Shown piece after piece: positions 19,991 through 31,112 of a stretch of 64,000 nucleotides of DNA. Where the stretch lies: contig WHVD01000035.1 of NCBI GenBank assembly GCA_015178975.1, forward strand, positions 62,001 through 126,000, written 5' to 3'. Source of the stretch: Hysterangium stoloniferum (lineage: Eukaryota; Basidiomycota; Agaricomycetes; Hysterangiales; Hysterangiaceae). The notes below the pieces were generated by a model. The model had not been told where the DNA came from. It worked only from the letters and a program-made list of their open reading frames with translations, and ran no database searches. The first letter of the stretch is position 1. Every line of letters begins with the position of its first letter. The translations under genes and the position numbers were made by a program.

Positions 19991-20774
19991 AGAGTCTGTG
20001 GGGTATCAGTATTATCTCATGAAATTCTCTTAATTTTCTTTGAATTAATTAGTATTTTTTTCAAATTTATTGTATTTTTATTATATTTTTATTGTGAAAT
20101 CTAAGACCTAGTTCCTTTTAACTTCACATAATAATAGCATATAGCTCATATAATGCTATTGTATCTTATTTAATTTATTATATAATTTATTAACTAATTA
20201 TTTATCTTTTATTTACTTAGTTATTGCTTCCTGGCACATTGCTTTGCTCTATGTGTGCATTTTTGGTGTCATGTGACCTGTTACTTAAGTCAAACTTCAA
20301 AGGCTCGAGTCACTGGCATTTGCTTCTGTCCCAGATCTTGGCCTCTGAACCTTCGAGTTCAGGCTTAGATTGGAACCCTTGTCTCAGACATGGGAGTCAT
20401 AGGATAGAAAAAGGGTAATAAATAGTTAAACATGATATAATTACTGACACAGTAATGATATCATAAAATAATTAAATAGTTAAATAATTAGTTATCAAAA
20501 TGTATATAAGGAGGGCCAGAAATCTGCAATAAAATAACTTATCACACATATTTTACAGCACAGCTCAGAAGCTTATCTCATCATCCTAAGGACAATAATA
20601 GCCTTAGTCTGATATACTAACTGCAAGCACCTACACTTGCAGAATCTAGAACTCTTTGTCAGCACTCTTGAACTTAGCTAATCATCTAAGTTTCCCAGCC
20701 TCACAGCTACCCCTTAGGCTTATTAAATACATAATAAACCTAATAAGTATCCTTACTGAAATCCCTGTCAACAC
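19991..20774. other. AT-rich non-coding insertion
   Basis: This lies between two halves of one Gypsy pol relic, so it is inserted DNA. It is AT-rich and contains a TATATAAGGAGGGCC-type promoter-like stretch near 20511 and AATAAA near 20529, suggesting part of another LTR. I could not find its termini. Confidence 0.35.
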
Positions 20775-21658
20775 TGTTACGACTGGAACACCAGCCAGAC
20801 TCTGGGCACTACCCTATATGCACCCACACCCTACATGCACCAGTTATCAGTTTACCAGAATACCCACTGGGACCCAGACGTCAATCCTGTTCATGCCTGA
20901 CCTTCACCATCTCATGTATCAGTCACTGGAATACCCGCCGGGACCCACACCTGTCTATCTCTGACCCTGTCCCATGTACCAGTCATTGGACTCTGCTCAG
21001 AAAACCTGACAGCTCTCTAACTGAGCCCCATTCCCATTATGGTCAAATGACCTGTCACATTTTGGACTCTGCTCCTGCCCCATTCCCATTATGGTCTAAT
21101 GACCTGTCACGATTTGGACTCTGCTCCACTCTGTTCCATTCTGTTCCATTCCTAACACCAAACTTGGTGTTTACTTATCCCGTTTCATGTTTACTAGTTT
21201 AGATTTCATTATTACTGGATTTGGTATGTCATACATTCCACAGTCTGTATAGTCTGGCAGATGTTGTACATACAATCCAGTCAGAAAAGCAGGTTAGATT
21301 CCCCCTAGTAATCTCAGTATACATTTTCCACTCTAATCTCCTCTTTGAAACACACTGCTATTTACCTTGTCAGAGCCCACGGGCTCTGACCAATCTATCA
21401 CACAGCCTCTGACCTATCATTGCTCAACCTCTGACTCATCACCACCCAACCCCTCGACCTCTGCGGGATTCCCATAGTCGACCCTCTGACCTCTCAACCC
21501 ACCGACTACTCCCAGACTCCCTAGGATTCCCATCCACCCATCTGAAATTGGATGACACGATCTCACAAGGGTGCAGCCTATAAGCTGAAGCCAAGTCCTA
21601 CCGGCTTTCACAGGTTTCTCTGGAAACCCTCTGATAGGCTCTGCACACACTCTTAACA
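20775..21658 (+). mobile_element. Solo LTR, 884 bp, Gypsy-type
   Basis: It begins TGTTACGACTGG, ends CACTCTTAACA, and is flanked by AACAC (20770-20774 and 21659-21663). Only one LTR is present, so the internal region was lost by LTR-LTR recombination. It contains internal degenerate repeats (two copies of a block with CCATTATGGTC near 21035 and 21085) and, near its 3' end, the conserved core TATAAGCTGAAGCCAAGTCC (21577 onward) shared by all related LTRs here. Confidence 0.8.
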
Positions 21659-22064
21659 AACACTTAGATTATTCAAGGCTCATACCTAAGTTTATTAAAT
21701 TAGTCAAATACAAGCACTTGATTAATCTGATACAAATTATTGTCTCTGTTAATAAATTATTTAACACTTTGTTAAGTATCTATTAATAGTTACAAATAAG
21801 CATACAAGAAACTAAAGCTTTATATCAAGTCTCTGCCAAGTTACTGCACATATATTCAGCTTCCAGCCCCTATTCTCAAGGAATAGCTGTTTATCTGCTA
21901 AAAGAGTCACACACAGTTTTATTGAACCTTTCAATAATCAAAATAAGCATTGATTTTAGTTGTTTAAGCTTAATAGTGCAACTAATTAATCTATCAGTAT
22001 TTAAATTACTGGACCTTTGCTTGTTTTATTGTTGAAGCTCTGTGACACTATAGCATTTATTGAG
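21659..22064. other. Non-coding AT-rich stretch
   Basis: This is the continuation of the insertion that splits the Gypsy pol relic. I see nothing nameable. Confidence 0.35.
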
Positions 22065-22860
22065 CTATCGGAGAGAAACCCCTAAATACATTACAGAGTC
22101 CTCTCCAGAAAGGGGTAATCCCATTATTAGGTCCATCAAGATGACTTTGAAGGGTCTGGAAGGCATGTCTGCAGGTTGAAGTGCTCCTTTCCACATTGTA
22201 TAATCAACTTTAGTTTTCTGGCATACATACATTGTGGCTGCAAGCATACACCATGCAGTCCTGTAACATTCAAGGCCAAAAGTGGTCTTTCATCAGGTTG
22301 ACAAATTGCTGTTTCCCCATGTGAGCTCCTTCAAAGGGGTCATTGTGTATTAGTTTCAGGGTAGTTGTCATCATGTCACTAGGTACACAGATTTGAGCTT
22401 TCCAGTCTGAGTCTCTGAAGTATAGCATCTTGTTTTTCCTGATGAAGTAGTCAGAGGGAGTGGCAACTATGTTTGGTGAAGCAGAATCAACAGTGTAGTG
22501 AGTCCTGAAGGAGGGAGCTTTTGGGTATGGGACAGCACAGTTAGATCTGATCAACACATGTAAGATCTGCAGCATGTCATCCTGATGCTCAACAAATCAA
22601 CCAATTGCGTGAACAGGTCCTTCTTGATCTCTTTCCTCTCTCTTTCCAGTGGAATTGTAAGCTCATCAGACCATTCAGGGATTGATTTAGTGAATTTTTC
22701 CAGGGTTCCTGATTGCGTGAAGAGGTTTTGCACAGCTAGAATTCCATGATACCTATCTAGCCAAGCCACCATTGTTGTGGGCATGGTTGGATATCTCATC
22801 CTGTAATCTTGCACAATGGCTATAACTTCCTCTTCAGTGATTCAAGAGGAGTAATACATA
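22065..22860 (-). pseudogene. Gypsy integrase N-terminal/core relic
   Basis: On the minus strand, one piece (22575-22270) contains LKLIHNDPFEGAHMGKQQF and ends KDHFWP, the H2C2 zinc-binding region of Gypsy integrase. The next (22247-22065) contains VCQKTKVDY...GALQPADMPSRPF and LMDLIMGLPLS, the start of the catalytic core. Stops and frameshifts separate the pieces. Upstream sequence (22814-22551) is probably the preceding pol region. Confidence 0.65.
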
Positions 22861-22889
22861 TTCCATTTGCCATTGACAGGTTCATCATA

Positions 22890-23579
22890 GGAGGATATCT
22901 GAAAACTATTAAGTATACCAAATCCTAATATACTCTAAAGGTCATTTAAACATCTGGGATGTGATTCAAACATAATTTGGTTTTTAAAACTTTCAAAAAG
23001 TTTTAAACTCTCTTGTACATTACAAACTAAAGAATCTTTCCAGACAAGAGTAGACAAAAAAAAAATTAGTAGTTTGAAACACTAATACTTTTAAAAAATA
23101 GATACCTTTAGATAGTCCATTCCATGCATATGTATATCATTGGCATCTCTAAATACATATGTATTACTTCAGAATGGATCTGTCAATCTGAACAGATTTC
23201 TACTTGATTCAACATACCCAGAATATATAGGGGGTTTTACTTAATACATAAAGACAGCTGTGGTATGAAAAATTTCCACTAATATTTTACATACTTTACA
23301 TGGAAATAACTACATTACAACTTTTAAAAAACAAAGTACTAATAAAAGTATTAGTAGGCATCTGTAAAAGGAAGGAAATTATATACAATGGAATTTGTTA
23401 AATAGCTATGGGTTGTATAAGATGTAATATGGAGAACTATTTCTGATGGTTGTTTTTTTGATGATATAATTGTTTCAGAATAGATATCACTATTTAAAGA
23501 TGGAGTTTTGTAAAAAATAAGACTTTTATTAGTAAATATTTGAGATTATAGTAATTATAAACACCCTCCATTGTACTAC
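22890..23579 (+). mobile_element. Non-autonomous element, GGAGG...CCTCC ends (copy 1)
   Basis: About 690 bp, AT-rich and non-coding, starting GGAGGATATCTGAAAAC and ending TATAAACACCCTCC. It is over 90% similar by eye to 51302-51976 and, reversed, to 26826-27501. Flanks here allow a CAT duplication only if the ends are shifted by one base. See the other copies for clearer 3-bp duplications. Confidence 0.65.
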
Positions 23580-24427
23580 TTATTCAGACATACAAAAAGA
23601 CATATTAGGAATATAACAAAACAATAAACCAGATTACAAACTAAACAGGAACAAGGGACAAACTAAAATCAGATGTCAACTGGCAAAGCCAGATTGAGAA
23701 CAAGGGGATCTGGAATGTCTGGGTGGAGTCTGGTGTACCATTCATGCATTACAGAGAGTCAGGCACATACTGTATATACTGTAAGATGGTGCCTGGAGAC
23801 TGGCAGGTTTTCCAGTCATAAAACAATGGTGAGTGTTGTTCTGGTGGACTGGGAGAATTGTTAGTCAGCTGTTTAGCTTCAATTTGAAGGAACCTTCAAT
23901 AGAAGCTGGCCTTTGAGAAGTCAACAAAGCTTTTCACATTGTGACAATACTGGGCAGTTCAAGCCCAGGGGGTCATTGTCATGGAAGAGAACTACTTGGC
24001 ATCATTGACAATCTTGCAGCCTGTTCCCTACCCATAATCATTTTTAGTTACCTAGAGATAGATACATACATACTAAATAATAGAATGTTTTCTTCATAGG
24101 AAAAGAATGGTCTGGCCTGGATCACCACTGTGAAGAGTCATAGAAGTTCAGACCATTCAATATATGATGAATGTTGACCTTCTAGGTATGACTAAGTTAT
24201 ATTGATTATCAAAGTACAATATAAGTAAAAGGGGAATAATCACTGTAAGCAACCATAAAGGAGCTGGAAGTGATTAGGACAAATGAAGGAATTGACCCTT
24301 ACAGTACAATTCAGATGAAAGACTCCAATAGAATAGAGTCAAGTAAGAGTGATTCACAAGAAAGAAGTAAGAAAATACAAAGAGGTGCAGGCAATGATGA
24401 GTGAGTTTGAATGGATGACTCTGGACT
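23580..24427. other. Non-coding stretch
   Basis: No gene or recognisable element seen. Confidence 0.3.
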
Positions 24428-24780
24428 TCAATGGTAAGTATGAAGCTCAGAATAGATGTAGCTAATAGCTGTTAGAGACAGTTGAGATGATACCCCAATC
24501 ACAACTTGCAGGACACTTAAGATAATGTCTGGGCAAGTTGTGGTTATGGGATAAAAAGTGTCTGAGTTTCTATTTGGTGCACCCACTAGTGTACATAAGA
24601 TGATGGTAAGTGTGTGCCCCCAAGAGTCTATGTACCTACAGGTGTACATAGATCTTGGAACTAATATAAGACATATAATCGAAGAATCACTTACTCAAAA
24701 GTATTAAAAAAAATGAGTAAAAAATAGAAAGAATATAAATACAATTGAACAGTTACATTCCCCAAGGAGAGGTACCTCTC
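24428..24780. repeat. Dispersed repeat, copy 1 of 3
   Basis: Blocks such as CACCCACTAGTGTACA and AAGAGTCTATGTACC recur in the same order at 59140-59415 and, more weakly, at 57890-58080. It may be an eroded LTR, but no clear ends are visible. Confidence 0.5.
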
Positions 24781-24784
24781 ACAC

Positions 24785-24845
24785 TTTCCTTTGGCTTTCC
24801 TTTGGCTTTCCTTTGGCTTTCCTTTGACACTCCTTTGACTTTCTG
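24785..24845. repeat. Short tandem array, 11-bp unit
   Basis: Four to five units of TTTCCTTTGGC in a row, decaying into a TTTGACTT-rich stretch up to about 24915. Confidence 0.7.
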
Positions 24846-24949
24846 ACTCAACTTCTGACTTGACTATCTTTCAACATTATTTGACTTATCTTTGACTTGT
24901 CTCAGTTTGACATTATTGATGATTTCATTTTGATATTATATTATCATCA

Positions 24950-25075
24950 TAGGTAAATGATAAATAGCATAAAAGCGCAATGATAAGAGTGAGGGAAGTC
25001 AGTCAGAAAACCTGTATTATAATTGTATCCTTATTTTTCTGTATTCCTAATCAAGTCACACACTCTGTTAGGATA
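24950..25075. other. Non-coding stretch
   Basis: Short AT-rich spacer. Nothing recognised. Confidence 0.3.
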
Positions 25076-25877
25076 GTACAAGGCAGGCCTCTGGAGAAAC
25101 CTGTGGAATATCCGGTAGGACTTGGCTTCAGCTTATAGGCTGCGCCCTCACTAGATCGTGTCGTCCAATTTCAGACAGGCAGATGGGAATCCCGGGGAGT
25201 CCGGGCAGGGGTCGTGGTCGAGAGGTTGTAGGTCGGAGGTTGTGGGTAGTGAGTTGAGATGGCGTGAGAGAGATAGATGCGCTGGAGCCTGTGGGCTCCG
25301 ACTAGTGTGAGCAGTGTAATTCAAGTAGGGATTAGAGCAGAAAATGTATTAGATTACTGGGGGGAATCTAAGCCAATTTTCTGACTGGATTGTATGTACA
25401 ACATCTGCCAGTTTAAATAGACCATGGAGTAAATATCATACCGAATCCAGTAATAATGAAACGAAATGAGCAAAACATAAAACGGGAATAGTAAACACCA
25501 AATTGGTGTTAGGAACGGGACGGAAGGGAGCAGAGTCCGAATAGTGACAAATCTTAATGGGAAATGGAGTGGGAGTGGAGTCCAAATCATGACAGATCAT
25601 TTGACTAAAATGGGAATGGGGCTCTGTTAGAGAGGTGATGGGTTTTACTGAGCGGGGTCCGGTGACTGACATGCAGGACAAGGTCGGACACATACGTAGA
25701 CAGAATGGAGTCTGGTGGGTTTTCCAGTGACTGAAACACAATGTAACGAAGATGAATGTAGACAAGTCTGACGTACGGAGTCTGGCGGGATCTCTGGTGA
25801 GCTGATAACGGGTGCGTATAGGGCATGGGTGCGTACTAGTTAGTGCCTGGAGTTCGGCGGGATTTCCAGTCGTAACA
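25076..25877 (-). mobile_element. Solo LTR, 802 bp, reverse orientation
   Basis: It reads TGTTAGGATAG on the plus strand to CCAGTCGTAACA and is flanked by CACTC (25071-25075 and 25878-25882). On the minus strand it starts TGTTACGACTGG like the LTR at 20775. The conserved core (reverse GGACTTGGCTTCAGCTTATA) is at 25119-25138. The ORFs over it are incidental. Confidence 0.8.
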
Positions 25878-26424
25878 CACTCTCTATATATCTTATACAT
25901 ATAATGTCATAATACTTTGACATAATTATTTGTGTACTTCTGTGTCCTATATTTGCCTCACACTTTATCAACAAGATGAATTAATGCTTCATTGAACAAG
26001 GCATCCAGACTCAATATTGTTGAATAATCTTCAATCATTATTTGACTTTATTGAGTGAAATTCAGTTCATGTCAGATCTTGATTAGTATATATTGTCAAC
26101 ACAAGATGCATGTTGTCCCATCTCATTTCTTCCCACAGTCTTTAAAGACTTCAAGTCATCTTGCTTATTTGCACCCACTGTTATGTATTTTTAGGTTTTT
26201 CCAATTTTTAACCAATCTCCCCTAACAAATTGATAAAAAACAAGTCTTAATGTACTTATATTGTGATGAAATTATTGTACAATAGTCTCCTGAAATTAAC
26301 CTGATTTTTTCAATTTATTTCATAATTTTATGGGAGAGCTATCGAATTTCTACTGTTTATTCTTTTTTATCTAAATACCTTCTAAGTCGGCCATCTGGTG
26401 CTTATTGCACAACGCGCAGGAATA
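25878..26424. other. Non-coding AT-rich stretch
   Basis: No gene seen. It may belong to an older element into which the LTR at 26658 inserted. Confidence 0.3.
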
Positions 26425-26545
26425 TTCATCACAACAAGTGACATTCATCACAACAGGTGACATTTGTCACAACAAGTGACCATCGTCACAAATGTGATGA
26501 CTTGTCACAAACACAACTCAGCTGTCACAAACGGCTGAATAATAA
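26425..26545. repeat. Iteron-like tandem repeats with internal dyads
   Basis: Four units of about 20 bp (ATTCATCACAACAAGTGAC type, from 26432) are followed by GTCACAAATGTGATGAC and two TGTCACAAAC units. GTGAC and GTCAC cores give a mix of direct and inverted repeats. Confidence 0.65.
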
Positions 26546-26657
26546 TAATGTCACACATATGGAAACATTGTGACACGTATGGGAAACTTATGTAATCAGC
26601 ACGCACACGAAAATCATCAACTTCGTGACGCACGAGAACATTACATCAGCATATATG

Positions 26658-28170
26658 TGTTACGACCGGACAATCCCACCAGACTCCAGGCACTAACCCG
26701 TACGCCCCCACACGCTACAAGCACCAATTGTCTGTTTATAGGATTTCCCACCCGGACTCCGTTACGTCAAGACTGGTTATGTTCAACCTCATTATGACAC
26801 ATATCAGTCACCGGACTTCCCCCAGGGAGGGTGTTTATAATTACTATAATCTCAAATATTTACTAATAAAAGTCTTATTTTTACAAAACTCCATCTTTAA
26901 ATAGTGATATCTATTCTGAAACAATTATATCATCAAAAAACAACCATCAGAAATAGTTCTCCATATTACATCTTATACAACCCATAGTTATTTAACAAAT
27001 TCCATTGTATATAATTTCCTTCCTTTTACAGATGCCTACTAATACTTTTATTAGTACTTTGTTTTTTAAAAGTTGTAATGAAGTTATTTCCATGTAAAAT
27101 ATGTAAAATATTATTGGAAATTTTTCATCCCACAGCTGTCTTTATTAAGTAAAACCCCCTATATATTCTGGGTATGTTGAATCAAGTAGAAATCTGTTTA
27201 GATTGACAGATCTATTCCGAAGTAATACATATGTATTTAGAGGTGCCAATGATATACATATGCATGGAATGGACTATTTAAAGGTATCTATTTTTTAAAA
27301 GTATTAGTGTTTCAAACTACTAATTTTTTTTATTGTCTACTCATGTCCAGAAAGATTCATTAGTTTGTAATGTATGAGAGAGTTTAAAACTTTCAAAAAG
27401 TTTTTAAAAACCAAATTATGTTTGAATCACATCCCAGATGTTTAAATGACCTTTAGAGTATATTAGGATTTGGTATACTTAATAGTTTTCAGATATCCTC
27501 CCAGACTCCGTCTCTGTCTATGTCCGTCTTTGTCCCACGCATCAGTCACCGGATCCCGCTTAGAATCCCATCACCGCTCTAATCGAGCCCCATTCCCGTT
27601 TTAGTCAAATGACCTGTCACGATTTAGGACTCCACTCCTGCTCCGTTTCCCATTATGGGTTATGCTTTGTCACGATTCAGACTCCGCTCCGTTCCGTCCC
27701 ATTCCTAACACCAACTTGGTGTTTACTATTCCTGTTTTATGTTTTGTTAGTTTCGTTTTGTCATTACTGGATTTGGTATGTCATGCATTCCACGGTCTAT
27801 ATAAACTGGCAGATGTTGTACATACAATCCAGTCAGAAAATTAGCTTAGATTCCCCCCAGTAATCTAATAACATTTTCCACTCTAAACCCATGCTTGATT
27901 CACATCACTCGCACTAGTTGGAGCCCTCCGGCACATCTATCTCTCTCAACTATCTCGACTCACGACCCATGACCTCCAACCTACGACCCACAACCCCCGA
28001 CTTACGACCTACGACCCACAAACCCCACCCGGACTCCCCAGGATCCCCATCCACCTGTTTGAAATTGGACAACACGATCTAGTGAGGGTGCAGCCTATAA
28101 GCTGAAGCCAAGTCCTACCGGATATCCTGCAGGTTTCTCCGGAAACCTGCCCTGTGTGTGTATCCTAACA
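26658..28170 (+). mobile_element. Solo LTR of the TGTTACGAC family, carrying a nested insertion
   Basis: It begins TGTTACGACCGG, ends GTATCCTAACA, and is flanked by ATATG (26653-26657 and 28171-28175). Without the nested element (26826-27501) and its 3-bp duplication it is 834 bp, close to the other two large LTRs. The conserved core TATAAGCTGAAGCCAAGTCC is at 28096-28115. Confidence 0.8.
26826..27501 (-). mobile_element. Non-autonomous element, GGAGG...CCTCC ends (copy 2, nested)
   Basis: This is a 676-bp copy, reversed relative to 22890 and 51302, flanked by CAG on both sides (26823-26825 and 27502-27504). It interrupts a solo LTR, so its limits are secure. No ORF. A 3-bp duplication excludes Tc1/mariner (TA) and hAT (8 bp); it is compatible with CACTA-like or PIF/Harbinger-like enzymes, but the terminal sequence fits neither well. 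Confidence 0.75.
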
Positions 28171-28175
28171 ATATG

Positions 28176-29370
28176 CTACAATGGAAAGTAGTAGAAACTC
28201 CTGGAATTTTCCAGCAGATTCCAGGTAAAATAGCTAAAAATAGGTAAAACAAGTAGCTAGAACATTCTCCCATGTCTCAGAGTTTACTGTATATAAGGAG
28301 CTCTGCTCCACCACTGAAATATAACTCAATTTAACTCAATTTAACCATCTTAACCAGCCACATCAGTGTGCCACTGCAGCAGCAGTCGTATTCCACCCCT
28401 AGTAGGGCTGTTGGACAAATACATACAAACACTTAGTCACCTCTAGTTGAGCTGCTGACCTAAGCTAATCCAGAACCCCTTAACCACCTCTAGTTGAGCT
28501 GTTGGTTATCAATCAATAATAAATAAATAAACATATCAACTGTTCCCTTTGCCACCTCTTAGTTGAATAGCTGGCTATCCTTTATTACTGATCCACCTCT
28601 AGTTGAGTTGTTGGTTATCAATTAAAGTAATAAACAATCCTGGTTATCATTGTTGAGATTAAGAATACATTTCTAATTTCTACCCGGTTTTTGGCATAAA
28701 TAAATACTGAGAATATTCTTGCAGAATCCTTAAGACTACATTAAGATCCTGATAAGTTAGTATCACAGTAGACCCTGTAGGTTAGTGTAAATAAAGCATA
28801 TATTAGACAAATAGTGTTTTATTCTACAGTATATCTAATCTTTTGACCTGTTTATAAATATTTTTACTGTTTGATAAATAGTATAAAATATATATAAACT
28901 AGCTAGAATCGAAGTTGAATCTAGATTCTGAATCAATGAATTGTTATTCATATTTTAAGTACATATTTTCACAGAAAAAGAACAAGCTTGTACAAGCAGC
29001 TCTCAAAACCTTCTTTGCAAAGTTGGGTGCATATATTCAAGTAAACTCTTGACTTCAGGGGTTCAAAGTCTATTCAGGCTGCCACTGATTAATATCAAAT
29101 ACTTAAATTATTTTACCTTGCAGTGAATTGAGTATTTACACATTTTGATAGAGCACTGGACTCCTTTTTCAGAAGATAGTATTAAAATAAGGCTAATACA
29201 TCACACCCACCCTTGCTGTGTTCCCAGTTTAGGTTCATTTGTTGTTTCAGTTTCATGTATTTTTGCTTCTACTGGTGTGAGCATGGCCCAGTTTTGTTTC
29301 CAGCCACACAAGAGAGTGGTGGCAATGCAATATAGCTTACTTGCCCATCTCATGCACAAAGACCCATGAT
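28176..29370. other. Non-coding; possible LTR relic with tandem repeats
   Basis: Positions 28290-28320 look promoter-like (GTATATAAGGAGCTCTG) and 28440-28640 is a tandem array. The rest is AT-rich with no gene I recognise. Confidence 0.35.
28440..28640. repeat. Degenerate tandem array, CCACCTCTAGTTGAGCTG type
   Basis: Five copies of CACCTCTAGTTGAGCTGYTG, most followed by GTTATCAAT, are spaced 45-70 bp apart. Confidence 0.6.
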
Positions 29371-29379
29371 GCAGACACA

Positions 29380-29473
29380 GACATGCCTACTCACCCTGGC
29401 ATCTACATACATTTCTCTACCTACCATTAGGGTCCCTGTCCCCAACTGCTATGTATCTTAGTTATGTGTGGTA
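29380..29473 (+). mobile_element. LINE 3' end (left part, split by Tc1)
   Basis: CTACCATTAGGGTCCCTG and CTATGTATCTTAGTTATG match the 3' end of the LINE copy at 31800-31860. The sequence resumes after the Tc1 element at 31082 (TATAAATGTATT plus A16 to 31111). Confidence 0.65.
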
Positions 29474-31081
29474 CAGTGGGTCAAAAAACTGCCCCAATGT
29501 TTGTGCATTTTAGAAAGATTGATATTGTGTGAAGGAATGACATCAGTGAAAATTCTGAAGAATTCACATGATATACTAGAACATGTTGGCTATCTACCAA
29601 CTTAAGAAATCATGTGATTCCAATCAAAACTCATTGCTCAATAAATCAAACAAAATAATCACTCATTGGGGCAGTTTTTTGACTCTCTATTATTTTCTCT
29701 GATCTTCAATATTACACACCAGTATAAGGTAGGAGTGGATCATATGAATCATCAACATGTCATGTGACCTTATTTGTATCAATTTGGCATGTTGAACTTT
29801 GTTCATTCATCTCCTTGACTCCTTACCACCACTATGAAATTTATCTCTGCAGAAAAGCATTCTTCTGTTATTTTTCTCCTCAATGAGGGGTATTCCCATT
29901 GTCAAATTCAAGCTAGGACTGGTCTGGGGAAGGGTACTATTGGCAGGATCAGTAGGGAGGTAGAGGGGGATAAGGAAAATCATCCTGGTGGCCATTCTTC
30001 CAAGCTTTCCCCTTGTGATAAACAGTCAATTATCCATCAAATCAGCTCTGGGAAGCTTGACAATGCTGTCCAAGTCACCCAATTTATAAATTCCATCATA
30101 TCTACCTCTGTCACTCCTCAGACTGTTAGGAATGTGTTGAAGGAAGCTGGCTTTAGGTCAGCAACAAAGAAGAAAGTCCCTATGCTCAAGGGGTCTCATC
30201 GTCAGCAACATCTAAAGTTTGCCCAATACCATGAAAATTGGACTATGGAGGACTGGAAGAGGGTGTTGTGGACTGATGAGACAAAAATCAATAGGATTGG
30301 GTCAGATGGGAAGGTATATGTTTGGAAGCAACAAGGGGAACCAGTATCAGACAGGACCACCACACCAACTATCAAACATGGAGGGGGGAATAACTTGATG
30401 GTTTGGGGGTGTATGGGCTGGAATGGGGTGGGGAAGCTGATAGAGGTGCAGAAGAACATGGATGCAGTGCAGTATTGTGAGATTTTGGAGGAGGGAGTGG
30501 AGGAGAGCATTGAAAGTTTGGAGATGGCTGAGGATACGTGGTACTTCCAACAGGACAATGATCCAAAACATACCTCAAAAAAGGCAGACCAGTGGTTATC
30601 TGACAATAACATCATTCCCATGAATTGGCCTGCCCAATTCCCTGATCTAAATCCCATTGAACACCTCTGGCAACACCTCAAGGCCAAACTCCAACAATAT
30701 GACATATCACCCAAAGGAGTACATGTATTATGGGACAGGGTGGCAAAGGAGTGGACTGAAATACCACCAGAGACATGTCAGAAGCTAATAGAAAGCATGC
30801 CTAGGAGGATACAGGCAGTTTTAAAGGCAAAGGGGGGTCATACAAAGTATTAGATTGTAAAATAATAGAGGGTCAAAAAACTGCCCCAATGAGTGATTAT
30901 TCTGTTTGATTTATTGAGCAATGGGTTTTGATTGGAATCACATGATTTCTTAAGTTGGTAGATAGCCAACATGTGCTAGTATATCATGTGAATTCTTCAG
31001 AATTTTTGCTGATGTCATTCCTTCACACAATATCAATATTTCTAAAATACACAAACATTGGGGCAGTTTTTTGACCCACTG
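29474..31081 (+). mobile_element. Complete Tc1-like element, 1608 bp
   Basis: TA duplications (29472-29473 and 31082-31083) flank inverted repeats of about 225 bp that start CAGTGGGTCAAAAAACTGCC. By eye the two repeats differ at fewer than ten positions. Each repeat also ends with an inverted copy of its own outer motif (CATTGGGGCAGTTTTTTGAC near 29664). It carries one intact transposase gene. Near-identical ends and an open frame suggest a recent insertion that may still be mobile. Confidence 0.9.
29834..30853 (+). CDS. Tc1/mariner DD34E transposase, intact (339 aa)
   Basis: Cut-and-paste transposase acting on its own inverted repeats at TA sites. Residues about 1-110 are a paired-like helix-turn-helix DNA-binding region (GLGKGTIGRISREV, later TVRNVLKEAGFRS). 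The catalytic domain has D in WTDETKI (about residue 147), D in QQDNDPKHTSKKA, and E in PDLNPIEHLW; 34 residues separate the second D and the E, the DD34E pattern of Tc1-type enzymes. The end is GGHTKY, common in fungal members. Length is normal for the family (about 340). No introns and no defects seen. The start ATG at 29834 is preceded by a short leader inside the element. It was probably brought in by transposition and has no functional link to neighbours. Confidence 0.92.
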   Translation: MKFISAEKHSSVIFLLNEGYSHCQIQARTGLGKGTIGRISREVEGDKENHPGGHSSKLSPCDKQSIIHQISSGKLDNAVQVTQFINSIISTSVTPQTVRNVLKEAGFRSATKKKVPMLKGSHRQQHLKFAQYHENWTMEDWKRVLWTDETKINRIGSDGKVYVWKQQGEPVSDRTTTPTIKHGGGNNLMVWGCMGWNGVGKLIEVQKNMDAVQYCEILEEGVEESIESLEMAEDTWYFQQDNDPKHTSKKADQWLSDNNIIPMNWPAQFPDLNPIEHLWQHLKAKLQQYDISPKGVHVLWDRVAKEWTEIPPETCQKLIESMPRRIQAVLKAKGGHTKY

Positions 31082-31112
31082 TATATAAATGTATTAAAAA
31101 AAAAAAAAAAAG
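31082..31112 (+). mobile_element. LINE 3' terminus with poly(A), right part
   Basis: TATAAATGTATT followed by 16 A is the continuation of the LINE 3' end interrupted by Tc1 at a TA. Confidence 0.65.

Noticed and set aside
22890..23579. LTR identity for the GGAGG...CCTCC element
   Set aside because: It lacks TG...CA ends and shows 3-bp, not 5-bp, duplications at the two secure sites.
26425..26545. CRISPR array
   Set aside because: Units are contiguous with no unique spacers and the context is eukaryotic.
30202..30714. Minus-strand ORFs across the Tc1 transposase
   Set aside because: They are shadows of the intact sense transposase gene and carry no motifs of their own.
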